This document shows positions 34,413 to 44,188 of a stretch of DNA of 64,000 nucleotides, piece by piece. The position numbers and the translations under genes are program-made. A model generated the notes under the pieces. It was not told the origin of the DNA, searched no databases, and saw only the letters and a program-made list of their open reading frames with translations. Each line of letters opens with the position of its first letter. The stretch's first letter is position 1. Where the stretch lies: positions 1-64,000 of the forward strand of contig JAIENY010000039.1 of NCBI GenBank assembly GCA_019750915.1. The letters are read 5' to 3'. The stretch is from Xanthobacteraceae bacterium. GTDB lineage: Bacteria > Pseudomonadota > Alphaproteobacteria > Rhizobiales > Xanthobacteraceae.

Positions 34413-36616
34413 TCGGACGCTGGAGGATTGACTTGGAACGCCGCGATGCGTTGGCTGTATAACTCAAGCAGCTCTTTCAACCGGGGCGCAGCGTCGAGAC
34501 CTCTGGCTCTATCGATTGCGGCCAGCGCGCCTTCCCAATCCCGACTGCGGTAACAGGCAAGCATCTGGATGGTCAGATTGCGCAATTTCTGGAAGCCCTC
34601 CGAATTCGCGACATCTTCGCGTCCGATAATTCCATAGATCACCTCCGGCTCGGTCTTTCCCTTCACCGTAATGAAATCCAGCTCGAGGATCGCAAACTTG
34701 TCCTTGGCAGCCATTGCCGTCCGCGAGCCGGCGATAATCGGCAGGCCGTAAGATTTCGACTGTCCCTCCAGACGTGAAGCGAGATTCACGCTGTCCCCGA
34801 GCACCGAATAATCGAACCGCAGGTTCGATCCCATATTGCCGACCACACAGGTGCCGGTATTAAGGCCGATACCAACGTTGAGCGGAATAAAGGGCTTGCC
34901 CTGCTTGTTTGCCTCGATCTCGCGCTCCGCATTGAGCTGATCGATGCGGTCGAGCATGTCGAGTGCGGCCTCGCACGCATGAATCTGGTGCGACGTATCA
35001 TCAAGCGGCGCATTCCAGAACGCCATGATGGCGTCGCCCATGTATTTATCGATCGTTCCTTTGCGATCGAGAATCGCATTGGTCAGCGGCGTCAGAAACC
35101 GGTTCATCAGCGATGTCAGGCCCTGCGGATCGCTTTTGAAGGATTCCGAAATCGTGGTGAAACCGCGCACGTCGCTGAACATGATCGTCATGTCCCGCTC
35201 CTCGCCGCCAAGCACCAGCTTTTCGGGTGACTGAGCCAGTTGTTCGACCAGTGCTGGCGACAGGTATTGGCCGAACGCGGCACGAATCCGCCGCCGCTGT
35301 GCCTGTTCACGAAAATAGCTGCCGAACACCATGGTGAGGTAGACAGCCGTGCTGGTGAGCATCGGAAAAGTGAAGTCAATCAGCAGCCGCTTTTCCGAAA
35401 ACATGTACCAGGAGCCGCCGGCCAACAATGCGGAAACACACCCGCCAAGGACCAGAAGTGTGATCGGGCTCAGAACCGGCGCGAGCAGGACGATAATAAG
35501 GCTGAACAGGATCGCTGCCAGCAGTTCAATTGCGATCGCGTAGCCCGGCTGCGACAGCATCGAACCCGTCAATGCAGATTCCAGGATTTGGGCATGAACC
35601 TCCACGCCGGGAAGTACGCGGTCGAGCGGGGTTGTCTTCGTGTCGAGAAGACCAACGGCCGATGTGCCGATGATGACAAGCTTCTGCCTGACTGCGTCCG
35701 GATCCATCTTGCCATCAAGGACGTCAAGGGCCGAAATGTAGCGCGACATATCGTGCTTGCTGAAATAGACCCACACTTGGCCGTTGCGATCGGTCGGTAA
35801 CTGGAAACCGGGAACGGCGACACTGACAACACCTGCCTCGTTCGATTTGACCAGGATCGTATCTGCCTTGGTTACGACCCGAAGCATCTCGAACGACAGC
35901 GATGGCATGAGCTTGCCCTGCGCCATCATGATGATCGGCACCCGCCGAACGATGCCGTCCCGTTCCGCGCGGATCGTAAACAGGCCGCGCCCCGGCGCGG
36001 CCTCCTCAAGAACCGGGATGTTGCGCAACAGACCGGGGAAGTTCAGGAGAAAGGGCTCCGGATTCTCCCCCAGTGTCGCAAGCCCGGTGATCGGCAGCTT
36101 CACGTCCGGTTCGGGCACGGTGTAAGGCAGCCCGGACTCGCCCAGCACGACTGGAGCATGACGCAGCGCATTGGCGAAGACGTCGTCATTGTCGGGGAGT
36201 CTTTTGAGTGTGTTCTGGGTGGCCTCGTCGAGGCCCCGGAAGGTATCCACCGCAATCTTGGGCGACAGGCGGTCACGTTCGGCGAACACGACGTCGAAAG
36301 CGATAGCTGCCGCACCGGCCTCCGTCAGGCGACGGACGATATCGGCCATCCGTGTACGAGGCCAAGGCCACTGCCCGATTTTCTCAAGGCTTTTCTCGTC
36401 AATGTCGATAATCGCCACGGGGCGCTGGATGGCTTCGCGCGGCTTGAGCATCTGGTAGGCGTCGAAAACGCGCAGCCGCAGCTCTTCCAGCGCAACCGGA
36501 TCGGCCACCCGCAGGGCCAGAAAGCCCGCGAGCAGTGCCAGACTGAGCAACCGGGCATAACCGAATCGACGCGCCAGCCGGTAGACCTTCAGCAAAGCGC
36601 TCCGCAGAATAGCCAT
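34379..36616 (-). CDS. CHASE2-domain class III adenylate/guanylate cyclase
   Basis: A 745-residue membrane sensor. One N-terminal membrane helix (about 20-40) is followed by an extracytoplasmic CHASE2 domain (about 45-340, with VAIIDIDEKSLEKIGQWPWPR and VVIGTSAVGLLDTK-like landmarks). Three membrane helices follow (about 350-430), then a class III cyclase domain (about 470-660). Catalytic features are visible: metal-binding Asp in MTIMFSDVRGFTTISE, IDKYMGDAIMAFWNAP (second metal Asp, purine-selecting Lys), and SVNLASRLEGQSK. The Lys fits ATP as substrate. A C-terminal helical tail ends in FALTTK. The MBL-fold hydrolase gene overlaps its 3' end. Confidence 0.94.
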   Translation of the reverse strand: MAILRSALLKVYRLARRFGYARLLSLALLAGFLALRVADPVALEELRLRVFDAYQMLKPREAIQRPVAIIDIDEKSLEKIGQWPWPRTRMADIVRRLTEAGAAAIAFDVVFAERDRLSPKIAVDTFRGLDEATQNTLKRLPDNDDVFANALRHAPVVLGESGLPYTVPEPDVKLPITGLATLGENPEPFLLNFPGLLRNIPVLEEAAPGRGLFTIRAERDGIVRRVPIIMMAQGKLMPSLSFEMLRVVTKADTILVKSNEAGVVSVAVPGFQLPTDRNGQVWVYFSKHDMSRYISALDVLDGKMDPDAVRQKLVIIGTSAVGLLDTKTTPLDRVLPGVEVHAQILESALTGSMLSQPGYAIAIELLAAILFSLIIVLLAPVLSPITLLVLGGCVSALLAGGSWYMFSEKRLLIDFTFPMLTSTAVYLTMVFGSYFREQAQRRRIRAAFGQYLSPALVEQLAQSPEKLVLGGEERDMTIMFSDVRGFTTISESFKSDPQGLTSLMNRFLTPLTNAILDRKGTIDKYMGDAIMAFWNAPLDDTSHQIHACEAALDMLDRIDQLNAEREIEANKQGKPFIPLNVGIGLNTGTCVVGNMGSNLRFDYSVLGDSVNLASRLEGQSKSYGLPIIAGSRTAMAAKDKFAILELDFITVKGKTEPEVIYGIIGREDVANSEGFQKLRNLTIQMLACYRSRDWEGALAAIDRARGLDAAPRLKELLELYSQRIAAFQVNPPASDWNGVFALTTK

Positions 36617-36754
36617 GATCGAACGACGGTTTCCGAGATCTCGCAGGAGCTAATGCTCCGTGTCCGCCTGCGGATAGTGTCGTGTTCCGCGGCGCAAATC
36701 CATAGCTGGCCGGAAGATTTTCCCAGCCGCCCACCCGCCTGGACCGCGGCGCGA

Positions 36755-36952
36755 TCACGCCTCGGACATGCTTTGAACCATCGCGACCGCGATCAAAAAC
36801 GCGGAGGCGATCAGCAGCCAGCCTGGATGCTCGCAAAGAGGCCCTCCCTGTGTGCAAACAACAGAAGACCAATACCACCCCGAATGTTGAGTGGCGCTTG
36901 CAAAATAAAAAAGACCAGTCGTTCCCAGCATAATGATAATGAGCAAAAACAT
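36755..36952 (-). CDS. Small two-helix membrane protein
   Basis: A 65-residue protein from ATG 36952 with GGAGAG upstream. Two hydrophobic segments (MFLLIIIMLGTTGLFYFAS and GWLLIASAFLIAVAMVQS) flank a short periplasmic loop with two cysteines (SVVCTQGGPLCEHP). Function unknown. It is monocistronic, between the cyclase gene and the divergent small gene at 37127; a longer upstream frame is not supported by a ribosome binding site. Confidence 0.65.
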   Translation of the reverse strand: MFLLIIIMLGTTGLFYFASATQHSGWYWSSVVCTQGGPLCEHPGWLLIASAFLIAVAMVQSMSEA

Positions 36953-37062
36953 CGGCGCTCTCCGTGTTTCTGAACCGCAACAGTTTCCCTCCCAACGGTA
37001 AATCAATCTTTGTCGTGATCCGAGAAACTCGCGCCTATCCCACAATTAAGCCCCACCCACAT

Positions 37063-37082
37063 GTTCCCCTGATCAGGGGAAC
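37063..37082 (+). promoter_or_regulatory. Perfect 20-base palindrome upstream of the 37127 gene
   Basis: GTTCCCCTGATCAGGGGAAC is exactly self-complementary and centred about 55 bases before the start codon at 37127, where an operator or activator site would be expected. I cannot name the regulator. Confidence 0.6.
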
Positions 37083-37126
37083 GGGAACTGGACGGATACG
37101 TTTCAAACGCCATGGAGGTATGCCGC

Positions 37127-37342
37127 ATGGCAACACGCGCTCAACGTCTGGCGGAATTCAACGGGGCCGGCGTGCCGCCGGAGGACCTGTTCGCGGAATT
37201 GCTCTGCGAAGATAAAAGCGGCACCTACCAGCTCCCCTTTACGTGCAGATGGCGCGCGGGCGCATGGGAAAATTGTGAAACCGGCGACATGGTCGAGGCA
37301 ACAGTCATAGGTTGGCGTCAGTTGTCGACGCTCGCACGATGA
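37127..37342 (+). CDS. Small hypothetical protein upstream of pxpBCA
   Basis: A 71-residue soluble protein starting MATRAQRLAEFNGAGVPPED (ATG 37127, eight bases after GGAGG, preferred over ATG 37112). It has three cysteines (LLCEDKSG, FTCRW, NCETGD) and tryptophans, and no known domain. It is 73 bases upstream of pxpB on the same strand, so it may share a transcript with the 5-oxoprolinase genes, and a 20-base palindrome lies before it. Confidence 0.6.
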   Translation: MATRAQRLAEFNGAGVPPEDLFAELLCEDKSGTYQLPFTCRWRAGAWENCETGDMVEATVIGWRQLSTLAR

Positions 37343-37415
37343 CGCCCCGCCGCTTCCGCTGTCAGCCGCCAACAAACCGCTGGACGATGTCTGTCATGGA
37401 TTGCATCGTCCGGCC

Positions 37416-38144
37416 ATGGAGTTCGAGTCGTCCCCCCGCTATCTGCCGAACGGCGACACCGGTCTGACCGTCGAATTCGGCTCGGTGATTGATGACGCCG
37501 TCAACCGGAGGGTTCTTGCGCTGGACTGCGCGTTACAGAAAAACCCTATCAAAGGCATCATCGAAACGGTCCCGACCTATCGCTCGTTGCTTGTGCACTA
37601 CGATCCGGCGGCCATAGGGTTTAACGCGCTATGCGATCTCATCCGTCCCATTGTCGCGCGACCTTCTTCAAACGAGCCGGTGACAAGGCGTTGGCGCGTC
37701 CCGGTCGTCTACGGCGGGGCGTTCGGTATCGATCTCGACGGCGTGGCGCGCGCGCATGAGCTCACCACAGCCGAATTGATCGCACGCCATACCGGCGCCG
37801 ATTACCGCGTCGCCATGCTCGGTTTTACCCCAGGCTTTGCGTATTTGAGTGGTCTTTCCTCTTCACTCGCAACACCTCGGCGGCCGAGTCCGCGCGGGCT
37901 GACGCCGAAAGGCACGATTTCGATCGGCGGTCATCAGGCCGGCATTCAGTGCCTTGCCGGGCCGAGCGGATGGCACCTCCTAGGGCAAACACCTGTGCGG
38001 ACCTTCCATCCTTCACGCGATCCGATGTTCTTGCTGGAGCCGGGTGACGGCGTCACATTCGTCGAAATCAGCCCGGTTGAATTCGAACGCTTCGATCGTA
38101 TGGCCGAACGCGGCGAACGGGTCGCAGAGTTGATCGCGGCATGA
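37416..38144 (+). CDS. pxpB: 5-oxoprolinase subunit PxpB (KipI family)
   Basis: PxpB is part of the ATP-dependent 5-oxoprolinase that opens pyroglutamate to glutamate. The 242-residue protein shows the family landmarks PNGDTGLTVEFG at the N-terminus and, in the C-terminal cyclophilin-like half, YRVAMLGFTPGFAYLSGL followed by ATPRRPSPR and GSVGIGGHQ-like TISIGGHQAGIQ. ATG 37416 is chosen; a TTG five codons upstream is an alternative and neither has a strong ribosome binding site. It overlaps pxpC by four bases. Confidence 0.93.
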   Translation: MEFESSPRYLPNGDTGLTVEFGSVIDDAVNRRVLALDCALQKNPIKGIIETVPTYRSLLVHYDPAAIGFNALCDLIRPIVARPSSNEPVTRRWRVPVVYGGAFGIDLDGVARAHELTTAELIARHTGADYRVAMLGFTPGFAYLSGLSSSLATPRRPSPRGLTPKGTISIGGHQAGIQCLAGPSGWHLLGQTPVRTFHPSRDPMFLLEPGDGVTFVEISPVEFERFDRMAERGERVAELIAA

Positions 38145-39094
38145 GTGCGCTGGAAATCGCGATCGCCGGCATTGCCACATCAGTACAGGACGCCGGACGT
38201 TTTGGCGCCCAGCGTTATGGCCTGCCGCCGAGCGGCGCGATGGACCGCTTGTCACTCGCCGCAGCCAACAGCCTCGTGGGGAGCGGTTTGCTGACCGCAG
38301 CCATCGAGATCGGTCCTGCCCCCGTGACGCTGGTTGCCCGCGGCGGCACACTTAACATTGCGATCACCGGTGCGCTTCGTCACGCAATGATCGGATCTGC
38401 GGCTTGCCCGCTGTATCACTGCATCGAACTTGCCAAAGATGCATCGCTCATGCTGGGTGCAGCCCGCAAAGGGATGTTCAGTTATCTTGCCGTTGCGGGC
38501 AGCATAAAAGGCGAGCCGGTCTTCGGAAGCGTGTCAGTGAATGCCCGTGCGGGCCTCGGAAGTCCACTGCCCCGCCCTCTGCGGGGCGGCGACCTTCTTG
38601 AGATCGAGCGCGCCGCTGCAGCCTGCCCGGCACGTACGCTCGCGCCTCCAGTCTTCCACAACGGCCCCATCCGCGTGATCCGGGGTCCCCAGGCCGACGA
38701 ATTCGGTGACGCGTACATGCAGTTCCTAGAGTCCGAATGGTCGATTTCGCCCAGCAGCGACCGCATGGGATATCGCCTCGAGGGCCCGATGCTGTCACAC
38801 GGGGCGGGCTTTAACATCGTGTCCGATGGTACGGTCGATGGCAGTATTCAGGTTTCCGGAAACGGGCAGCCGATCGTGCTGATGAAGGATCGCGGCACGA
38901 CCGGGGGGTATCCCAAGATTGCGACCATCATCTCTTCGGATCTCGGGCGTTTCGCTCAAAACCGGCCGCACCAATCAATCCGTTTTGAAGTCGTCGGCGT
39001 TGACGAGGCACAACGCGAAGCGCGATTGTTTCACGACCTGATTGAATCGCTGCCCGGCAGGGTGCGACTGAGAGCGGAGACGTCGCACAAATGA
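38141..39094 (+). CDS. pxpC: 5-oxoprolinase subunit PxpC (KipA/biotin-dependent carboxyltransferase family)
   Basis: A 317-residue partner of PxpB. Typical features are [22 protein letters not shown] at 13-34, the mid-protein [11 protein letters not shown], and [11 protein letters not shown], plus the C-terminal [18 protein letters not shown]. Together with PxpA and PxpB it catalyses the ATP-dependent hydrolysis of 5-oxoproline, a damage product of glutamine and glutathione metabolism. Overlaps of four bases on both sides make pxpBCA a single translational unit. Confidence 0.93.
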   Translation: MSALEIAIAGIATSVQDAGRFGAQRYGLPPSGAMDRLSLAAANSLVGSGLLTAAIEIGPAPVTLVARGGTLNIAITGALRHAMIGSAACPLYHCIELAKDASLMLGAARKGMFSYLAVAGSIKGEPVFGSVSVNARAGLGSPLPRPLRGGDLLEIERAAAACPARTLAPPVFHNGPIRVIRGPQADEFGDAYMQFLESEWSISPSSDRMGYRLEGPMLSHGAGFNIVSDGTVDGSIQVSGNGQPIVLMKDRGTTGGYPKIATIISSDLGRFAQNRPHQSIRFEVVGVDEAQREARLFHDLIESLPGRVRLRAETSHK

Positions 39095-39855
39095 AAGTCG
39101 ATTTGAACTCGGATCTCGGAGAGGGATTTGGTTCTTGGCAAATGGGCGACGATAAGGCGATGCTGGATATCGCAACCAGCGTCAATGTGGCCTGTGGCTT
39201 TCACGCGGGTGATCCGGACATCATGTGTGAGACCGCACGGCTTGCGAAAGAGCGTGGCGTCAGCATCGGTGCGCATCCCAGCTACCGTGACCTCGCGGGC
39301 TTCGGCCGCCGCCCGATGCCTGATATCACCGCGCGGGAAATCGAGAATCTCGTCGCTTATCAGATCGGTGCGCTGCAGGCCGTCGCCGCGCTTGCGGGTC
39401 ATCGCGTCACCCATGTCAAACCGCATGGCGCGCTGTCGAACGTCGCATGCAACAACGACTTGACCGCGGATGCCGTCGCGTCGGCGATCAAGGCCGCGGA
39501 CCCAAATCTCCTGTTCGTCGTCCTGCCGCACACGGCGATGGCACGTGCAGCTGAAAGAGCTGGACTGAAGGCGATCAATGAGATTTACGCCGACCGCGCT
39601 TATGAAGACGACGCCCAGCTCGTCTCCCGCAGAAAAAACGGCGCTGTCCTTCACGATCCCGCGCTTGTCGCAGGTCGCGCGCTGAAGATGATTGAGGATC
39701 AGGCAATCTTTTCGGTCGATGGAAAGCGAATTCCGACAAGGATCGACACTATCTGTGTCCACGGCGATACACCAGGCGCCGTGGCGATCGCAAAGACCCT
39801 GCGCGCGACCCTTGAGCGCAATGGCGTCAAAATCCTGCCCTTCAACTCGCGCTGA
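39091..39855 (+). CDS. pxpA: 5-oxoprolinase subunit PxpA (LamB/YcsF family)
   Basis: A 254-residue cytoplasmic protein beginning [14 protein letters not shown], the invariant opening of the LamB/YcsF family, followed by [11 protein letters not shown] and the metal/substrate-site segments [15 protein letters not shown] and [22 protein letters not shown] near the end is also diagnostic. It is the last gene of pxpBCA and its final 14 bases overlap the end of the nitrate reductase gene on the opposite strand. Confidence 0.95.
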   Translation: MKVDLNSDLGEGFGSWQMGDDKAMLDIATSVNVACGFHAGDPDIMCETARLAKERGVSIGAHPSYRDLAGFGRRPMPDITAREIENLVAYQIGALQAVAALAGHRVTHVKPHGALSNVACNNDLTADAVASAIKAADPNLLFVVLPHTAMARAAERAGLKAINEIYADRAYEDDAQLVSRRKNGAVLHDPALVAGRALKMIEDQAIFSVDGKRIPTRIDTICVHGDTPGAVAIAKTLRATLERNGVKILPFNSR

Positions 39856-42556
39856 TCACTTCGCATGTATCCGTCTCAGTTTCCTTATTCTGCATCGACT
39901 GCGCCGCGAGCCGCTTCAGCTCGGGAATGCATGATCCACAATTGGTGCCTGCCCCGAGCTGAACCCCGATGTCCCGATGCGATCGGGCAGCACCACTTTT
40001 TAGCCTTTCGCAGATCGTGTTGCGCCCAACGCCGAAGCAGGCGCAAACAATCGGACCTTGGCCCGCCGCGCCGCTCATCTCCCTGCCCGACAGCAGGCTC
40101 CGACGCTGCTCGTCACTTAGCTCGTCGGCTGCGAAAAGCACTTTGACAGCATCCCAGTCCGTATCATGCGACGATGGCTCGACAAACACACAGGTTTCAA
40201 TCCGATCTTGATTGAACGATGCGGCGCGATAGATCTCCTGTCCAGCGTCGCTGTACTCAATGATTTCTCCGCCAAGAACTTCAGCGTCGAACCATTGTCG
40301 CCATGAGACGTCGTCACGCGACGCGAACAGATAGCCGTACCCCCCGCTTACAGACACGCGCGCCCACCACACACCTTTCGGCAATGGCAATTCCTTGCGT
40401 GACAGCACAAATCCCCGCAGGCCGAAGATGCAGCGCTCGAAGGCCGCGGGGGTGGCCTTGTTTTCAGGCTGGCCGGAATAGGGATCGGTGAATGGGGCAA
40501 CCAATGCACCAATCCGCGCCGACGAAGAATTTTCGGCACTCCAGTGGATCGGTGCGAATAACATTCCGCGCTGCTGCCGCTCGGTAACCACGACCCGCAG
40601 GATACATTGCCCGAGGTCGGTCGCCACCCGTGCGAATTCGCCGTCCTCTACACCAGCGTCTCGTGCGTCCTGCGGATTCACCTCCACGAACGGCACCGGC
40701 AAATGCTGCCCCAGCCGAGGACTAAGTCCGGTCCGCGTCATCGTATGCCACTGATCGCGAATCCGGCCGGTGTTGAGCACCATCGGCCGTGCTGCGGATG
40801 TCATCCCACGGAGCGCCGGAATCTCGGGCGCGATAAACCGCGCACGGCGATCGTTTGTATAAAAGCCGCCTTCTGCGAAAAATCTGGCCTCCCCGCTGCC
40901 GTCGCTCCGCGCCGGCCAGGATAGCGGCACCAACTCGTCAAACGCATCTTCTCGGATATCGGCAAGTGCGCCAAGATCAAAGTCCCGGCGGCCTTCGTTC
41001 TCAAAGGCGGACAGCCGGCAATGCTCGCGGAAGATATCGGCCGCGGAGCCATACGCAAACGCCTCGCCGAAACCGAGCCGCTTGGCGACCTCGCTGACGA
41101 TCCACCAGTCCGGCTTCGCCGATCCTGCGGCCTTCAGAAATGGTCGCTGCCGGGAAATCCGCCGTTCGGAGTTTGTCACGGTGCCCGACTTTTCTCCCCA
41201 CGCATGGGCAGGAAGCAATACGTGCACGCCGGAGTTCACGGTGTCGTTCGAGCGAACATTTTCTGACACCACAAACAGATCGAGCTTTTTCATCGCGTCA
41301 CGAGCCGCGTCTGCGTTCGGCAATGACACGACAGGATTGGTCCCCATCACCCACAGCGCCTTGATGTCGCCGCGGGAGATCGCGTTGAACATCTGTACCG
41401 CTTTCAATCCCTCGTGGGTTGCGATGCGCGGGGCCTGCCAGAACCGCCGAACCCGGTCGATGTCCACGGGCGTAAAATGCATGTGCGCTGCCAGTTGATT
41501 GGCCAGTCCGCCGACCTCTCGTCCCCCCATCGCATTGGGTTGCCCGGTCAGCGAGAACGGTCCCATTCCTGGCCGTCCGATCCGCGCGGTTGCAAGATGG
41601 CAGTTGATGATAGCGTTGACCTTGTCGGTGCCCTGCGCAGACTGGTTCACACCCTGCGAATAAAGCGTGACGACCTTCGGTGTATCGCTAAACATTCGGA
41701 AAAAGGCGTCGATATCCTGTTCGGAAAGACCTGTCGCCAGCGCGGTTGCCGCGACGCTGCCAGCAATAATCCGCGCCCGCGCCAACGCATCCTCGAAGCC
41801 CGACGTGTAGTCAGCGATATAATCCCGATCAAGGGCACCCTGTCCGGCCAGATAAGTCAGCAAGCCGCCAAACAGCGCCGTATCGGTCCCCGGCTTCAGT
41901 CCGAGAAACAAGTCGGCATCGCCCGCCGTCTCGGTCTGCCGAGGATCAATCACGACGATACGTGCACCTCGTTCCTGCTTGTTACGAAGCATCCGCTGAT
42001 AAAGCACCGGATGACACCACGCCGCATTCGAACCGACCAGCACCAGCAGATCGGCCTCATCGAGATCCTCATAATTGCCCGGCACTGTGTCGGAGCCGAA
42101 CGCGCGGCGGTGTCCCGCGACAGACGACGACATGCAGAGCCGTGAATTCGTGTCGACATTGGCGCCGCCGATAAACCCCTTCATCAGCTTGTTGGCGACG
42201 TAGTAGTCCTCCGTCAGCAACTGGCCCGACAGATAGAATGCGACCGAACCCGGTCCGTGCTTGGCGATGATGTGGCGCAGGCGATGAGCAACGTGATTGA
42301 GCGCATCGTCCCAGGCCACTTCCTCCATATCGCCGTCCGAGCAACGAATCATCGGCTGCAAGAGGCGTTGGGTCTCGGACAAAGTTTCTCCAAGAGCAGA
42401 CCCCTTCGAGCAAAGCCGACCGAAATTGGCCGGATGTTCGGGATCGCCCGAAATGGACGCGCCGCCTTTTCCGTCCGGTGTCGCCAATACGCCGCAGCCG
42501 ACGCCGCAATAGGGACAAGTCGTCTTGACCGATGCCGCAGACAGATCACTCTTCAT
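39842..42556 (-). CDS. nasA: Assimilatory nitrate reductase catalytic subunit
   Basis: A cytoplasmic molybdenum (bis-MGD) enzyme reducing nitrate to nitrite, 904 residues (called nasC in some bradyrhizobia). The N-terminal [4Fe-4S] ligands are Cys14, Cys17, Cys21 and Cys49 ([10 protein letters not shown] and LCSKG). Molybdopterin domains follow with [10 protein letters not shown] and [14 protein letters not shown]. The C-terminus (about 835-895) adds a BFD-like [2Fe-2S] domain, [16 protein letters not shown] and [14 protein letters not shown], an electron entry site found in one class of Nas enzymes. It is the last gene of the cluster and converges on pxpA. Confidence 0.95.
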   Translation of the reverse strand: MKSDLSAASVKTTCPYCGVGCGVLATPDGKGGASISGDPEHPANFGRLCSKGSALGETLSETQRLLQPMIRCSDGDMEEVAWDDALNHVAHRLRHIIAKHGPGSVAFYLSGQLLTEDYYVANKLMKGFIGGANVDTNSRLCMSSSVAGHRRAFGSDTVPGNYEDLDEADLLVLVGSNAAWCHPVLYQRMLRNKQERGARIVVIDPRQTETAGDADLFLGLKPGTDTALFGGLLTYLAGQGALDRDYIADYTSGFEDALARARIIAGSVAATALATGLSEQDIDAFFRMFSDTPKVVTLYSQGVNQSAQGTDKVNAIINCHLATARIGRPGMGPFSLTGQPNAMGGREVGGLANQLAAHMHFTPVDIDRVRRFWQAPRIATHEGLKAVQMFNAISRGDIKALWVMGTNPVVSLPNADAARDAMKKLDLFVVSENVRSNDTVNSGVHVLLPAHAWGEKSGTVTNSERRISRQRPFLKAAGSAKPDWWIVSEVAKRLGFGEAFAYGSAADIFREHCRLSAFENEGRRDFDLGALADIREDAFDELVPLSWPARSDGSGEARFFAEGGFYTNDRRARFIAPEIPALRGMTSAARPMVLNTGRIRDQWHTMTRTGLSPRLGQHLPVPFVEVNPQDARDAGVEDGEFARVATDLGQCILRVVVTERQQRGMLFAPIHWSAENSSSARIGALVAPFTDPYSGQPENKATPAAFERCIFGLRGFVLSRKELPLPKGVWWARVSVSGGYGYLFASRDDVSWRQWFDAEVLGGEIIEYSDAGQEIYRAASFNQDRIETCVFVEPSSHDTDWDAVKVLFAADELSDEQRRSLLSGREMSGAAGQGPIVCACFGVGRNTICERLKSGAARSHRDIGVQLGAGTNCGSCIPELKRLAAQSMQNKETETDTCEVISAS

Positions 42557-42568
42557 GCGTGCAGGTCC

Positions 42569-44188
42569 TCAATAGACGTCCTGCTGATACCGGCCTTTTT
42601 TCTTCAGGTCGGCAACGAACGCCACGGCCTCGTCGGTCGAGCGGGCGCCGAACTGCGCGGCGATATCGACAAGGGCACGCTCGACGTCCTTGGCCATGCG
42701 CTTGGCATCGCCGCAGACGTAGACATGGGCTCCCTCCGCAAGCCACGACCAAAGCTCGCGACCAACTTCACGCATACGATCCTGCACGTAAAACTTCTCT
42801 CCGGTGTCGCGAGACCATGCCAGAGAGAGGCGCGTCAGGTGCCCCGACGATTTCATCGCATTGAGTTCGTCAGAATAAAAGAAATCGCAGTCACTGCGTT
42901 GATGGCCGAAGAACAGCCAGTTGCGGCCCGTCGCCTTTGTCGCTTGCCGCTCATGCAGGAAGGCGCGGAACGGCGCGATGCCAGTGCCCGGCCCGACCAT
43001 GATGATGGGAATGTTTGGGTCCTCAGGCAAGCCGAAGCCATGCGCTTTCTGGACGTAGACTTTCAGCTTCTCGCCGGGCTTGACGCGGTCGGCGAAGAAG
43101 GTCGAGGCAACGCCAAGGCGTTTGCGCTTGCCGATGACGTAGCGCACGGTATCGACGGTCAGCGAGAGCCGGCCCGGCGTTGCGTTATGCGACGATGAAA
43201 TCGAATAAAGCCGAGGCTGCAAAGACTCAAGCGCCTCAACAAACGCTTCTGGATGCGGGCGAACGCCGGAGAACTTCTGCAGCGTGGCCATGACGTCGAG
43301 ATTGGCGGCATCGCCATCCGGATCGTCACCGGCGGCAAGCGCTCGCGCTTTTTCGCGCAAGGTCCCGCCAGTGATGAAGGACATCAGTTCGAACAACGAG
43401 TCCGGCGCGGGGGACAGCGACACGTCGTCCCGCAGCACATCGCGCAGTTTCTTGCCGTTGATCTGCGTTTCATGCGAGACACCGATCATCGCGATGATCT
43501 GGTCGACCAGACCAAGATCGTTGCTGGCGAATACGCCGAACGAATCCCCAACCACGTAGTCGAGCCCCGGCCCCGAAAGATCGAACTCAAGATGCCAGGT
43601 TTCTTTCTCGGAGCCCGGCCTGTTCAGCAAGCGCCGCGAAAGAAAAACGGCTTCGACCGGATTGTCCCGCGAGCGCCCCGGCTCACCTGCGGTCTTTGCT
43701 GGGATCGCCGAATTTGTCTCGGATTTCATCTCCCCGCTTGCGGTGGCCGGCGCTGGCGCCTTGTCCAGCTCTTCATGAAGCTGTTTCAGCATCCGGGCGG
43801 TTTCCTTGCCGCCTGGCACACACAGATTGAGCCGCGCCTCGGACTTACTGGCGATGACTTCCGAATAGTCGTTACAGTTGTATCCGCACTGGCCGCAATC
43901 CTGCTGTGCCATCGCTGCCATCATGCGGCGGCGAAGCGGGCGCCCTTCCGCAAGTTTCATGCGGTCGGCAAGCGGGATGGTTTGGTCGTGCCATGGCGCC
44001 TCGCCGTCGTCGCCATCTCCCGCACCCTGCATGACAGCAGCACCCTGCTCGGCAGACAGCGGCGTCACGGCGTTGTCGAGCGAGATCATGCCGGCGAAAA
44101 AGCCATTCAGCCAAGCGCGCTGATCTTCGGTAAAGGGCGCTGTGTCGGGGATGAGCTCGATGCGCGGCGGAGGACTAATCTGGTTCAC
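42569..44188 (-). CDS. CysJ-like FAD/NAD(P)H reductase with N-terminal Fe-S domain
   Basis: A 539-residue electron-transfer protein. Residues about 160-539 form the CysJ-type FAD-binding plus ferredoxin-reductase module: [13 protein letters not shown] for [28 protein letters not shown] and [14 protein letters not shown] for NAD(P)H. The flavodoxin (FMN) domain of CysJ is absent. In its place residues 98-123 carry Cys98, Cys101, Cys105 and Cys123 (DCGQCGYNC...LCVPGG), the RnfB/Fes-type [4Fe-4S] pattern. The extreme N-terminus, [15 protein letters not shown], resembles the start of the neighbouring NirA. It overlaps nirA by four bases, so it probably passes electrons from NAD(P)H to NirA or NasA. 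Confidence 0.87.
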   Translation of the reverse strand: MNQISPPPRIELIPDTAPFTEDQRAWLNGFFAGMISLDNAVTPLSAEQGAAVMQGAGDGDDGEAPWHDQTIPLADRMKLAEGRPLRRRMMAAMAQQDCGQCGYNCNDYSEVIASKSEARLNLCVPGGKETARMLKQLHEELDKAPAPATASGEMKSETNSAIPAKTAGEPGRSRDNPVEAVFLSRRLLNRPGSEKETWHLEFDLSGPGLDYVVGDSFGVFASNDLGLVDQIIAMIGVSHETQINGKKLRDVLRDDVSLSPAPDSLFELMSFITGGTLREKARALAAGDDPDGDAANLDVMATLQKFSGVRPHPEAFVEALESLQPRLYSISSSHNATPGRLSLTVDTVRYVIGKRKRLGVASTFFADRVKPGEKLKVYVQKAHGFGLPEDPNIPIIMVGPGTGIAPFRAFLHERQATKATGRNWLFFGHQRSDCDFFYSDELNAMKSSGHLTRLSLAWSRDTGEKFYVQDRMREVGRELWSWLAEGAHVYVCGDAKRMAKDVERALVDIAAQFGARSTDEAVAFVADLKKKGRYQQDVY

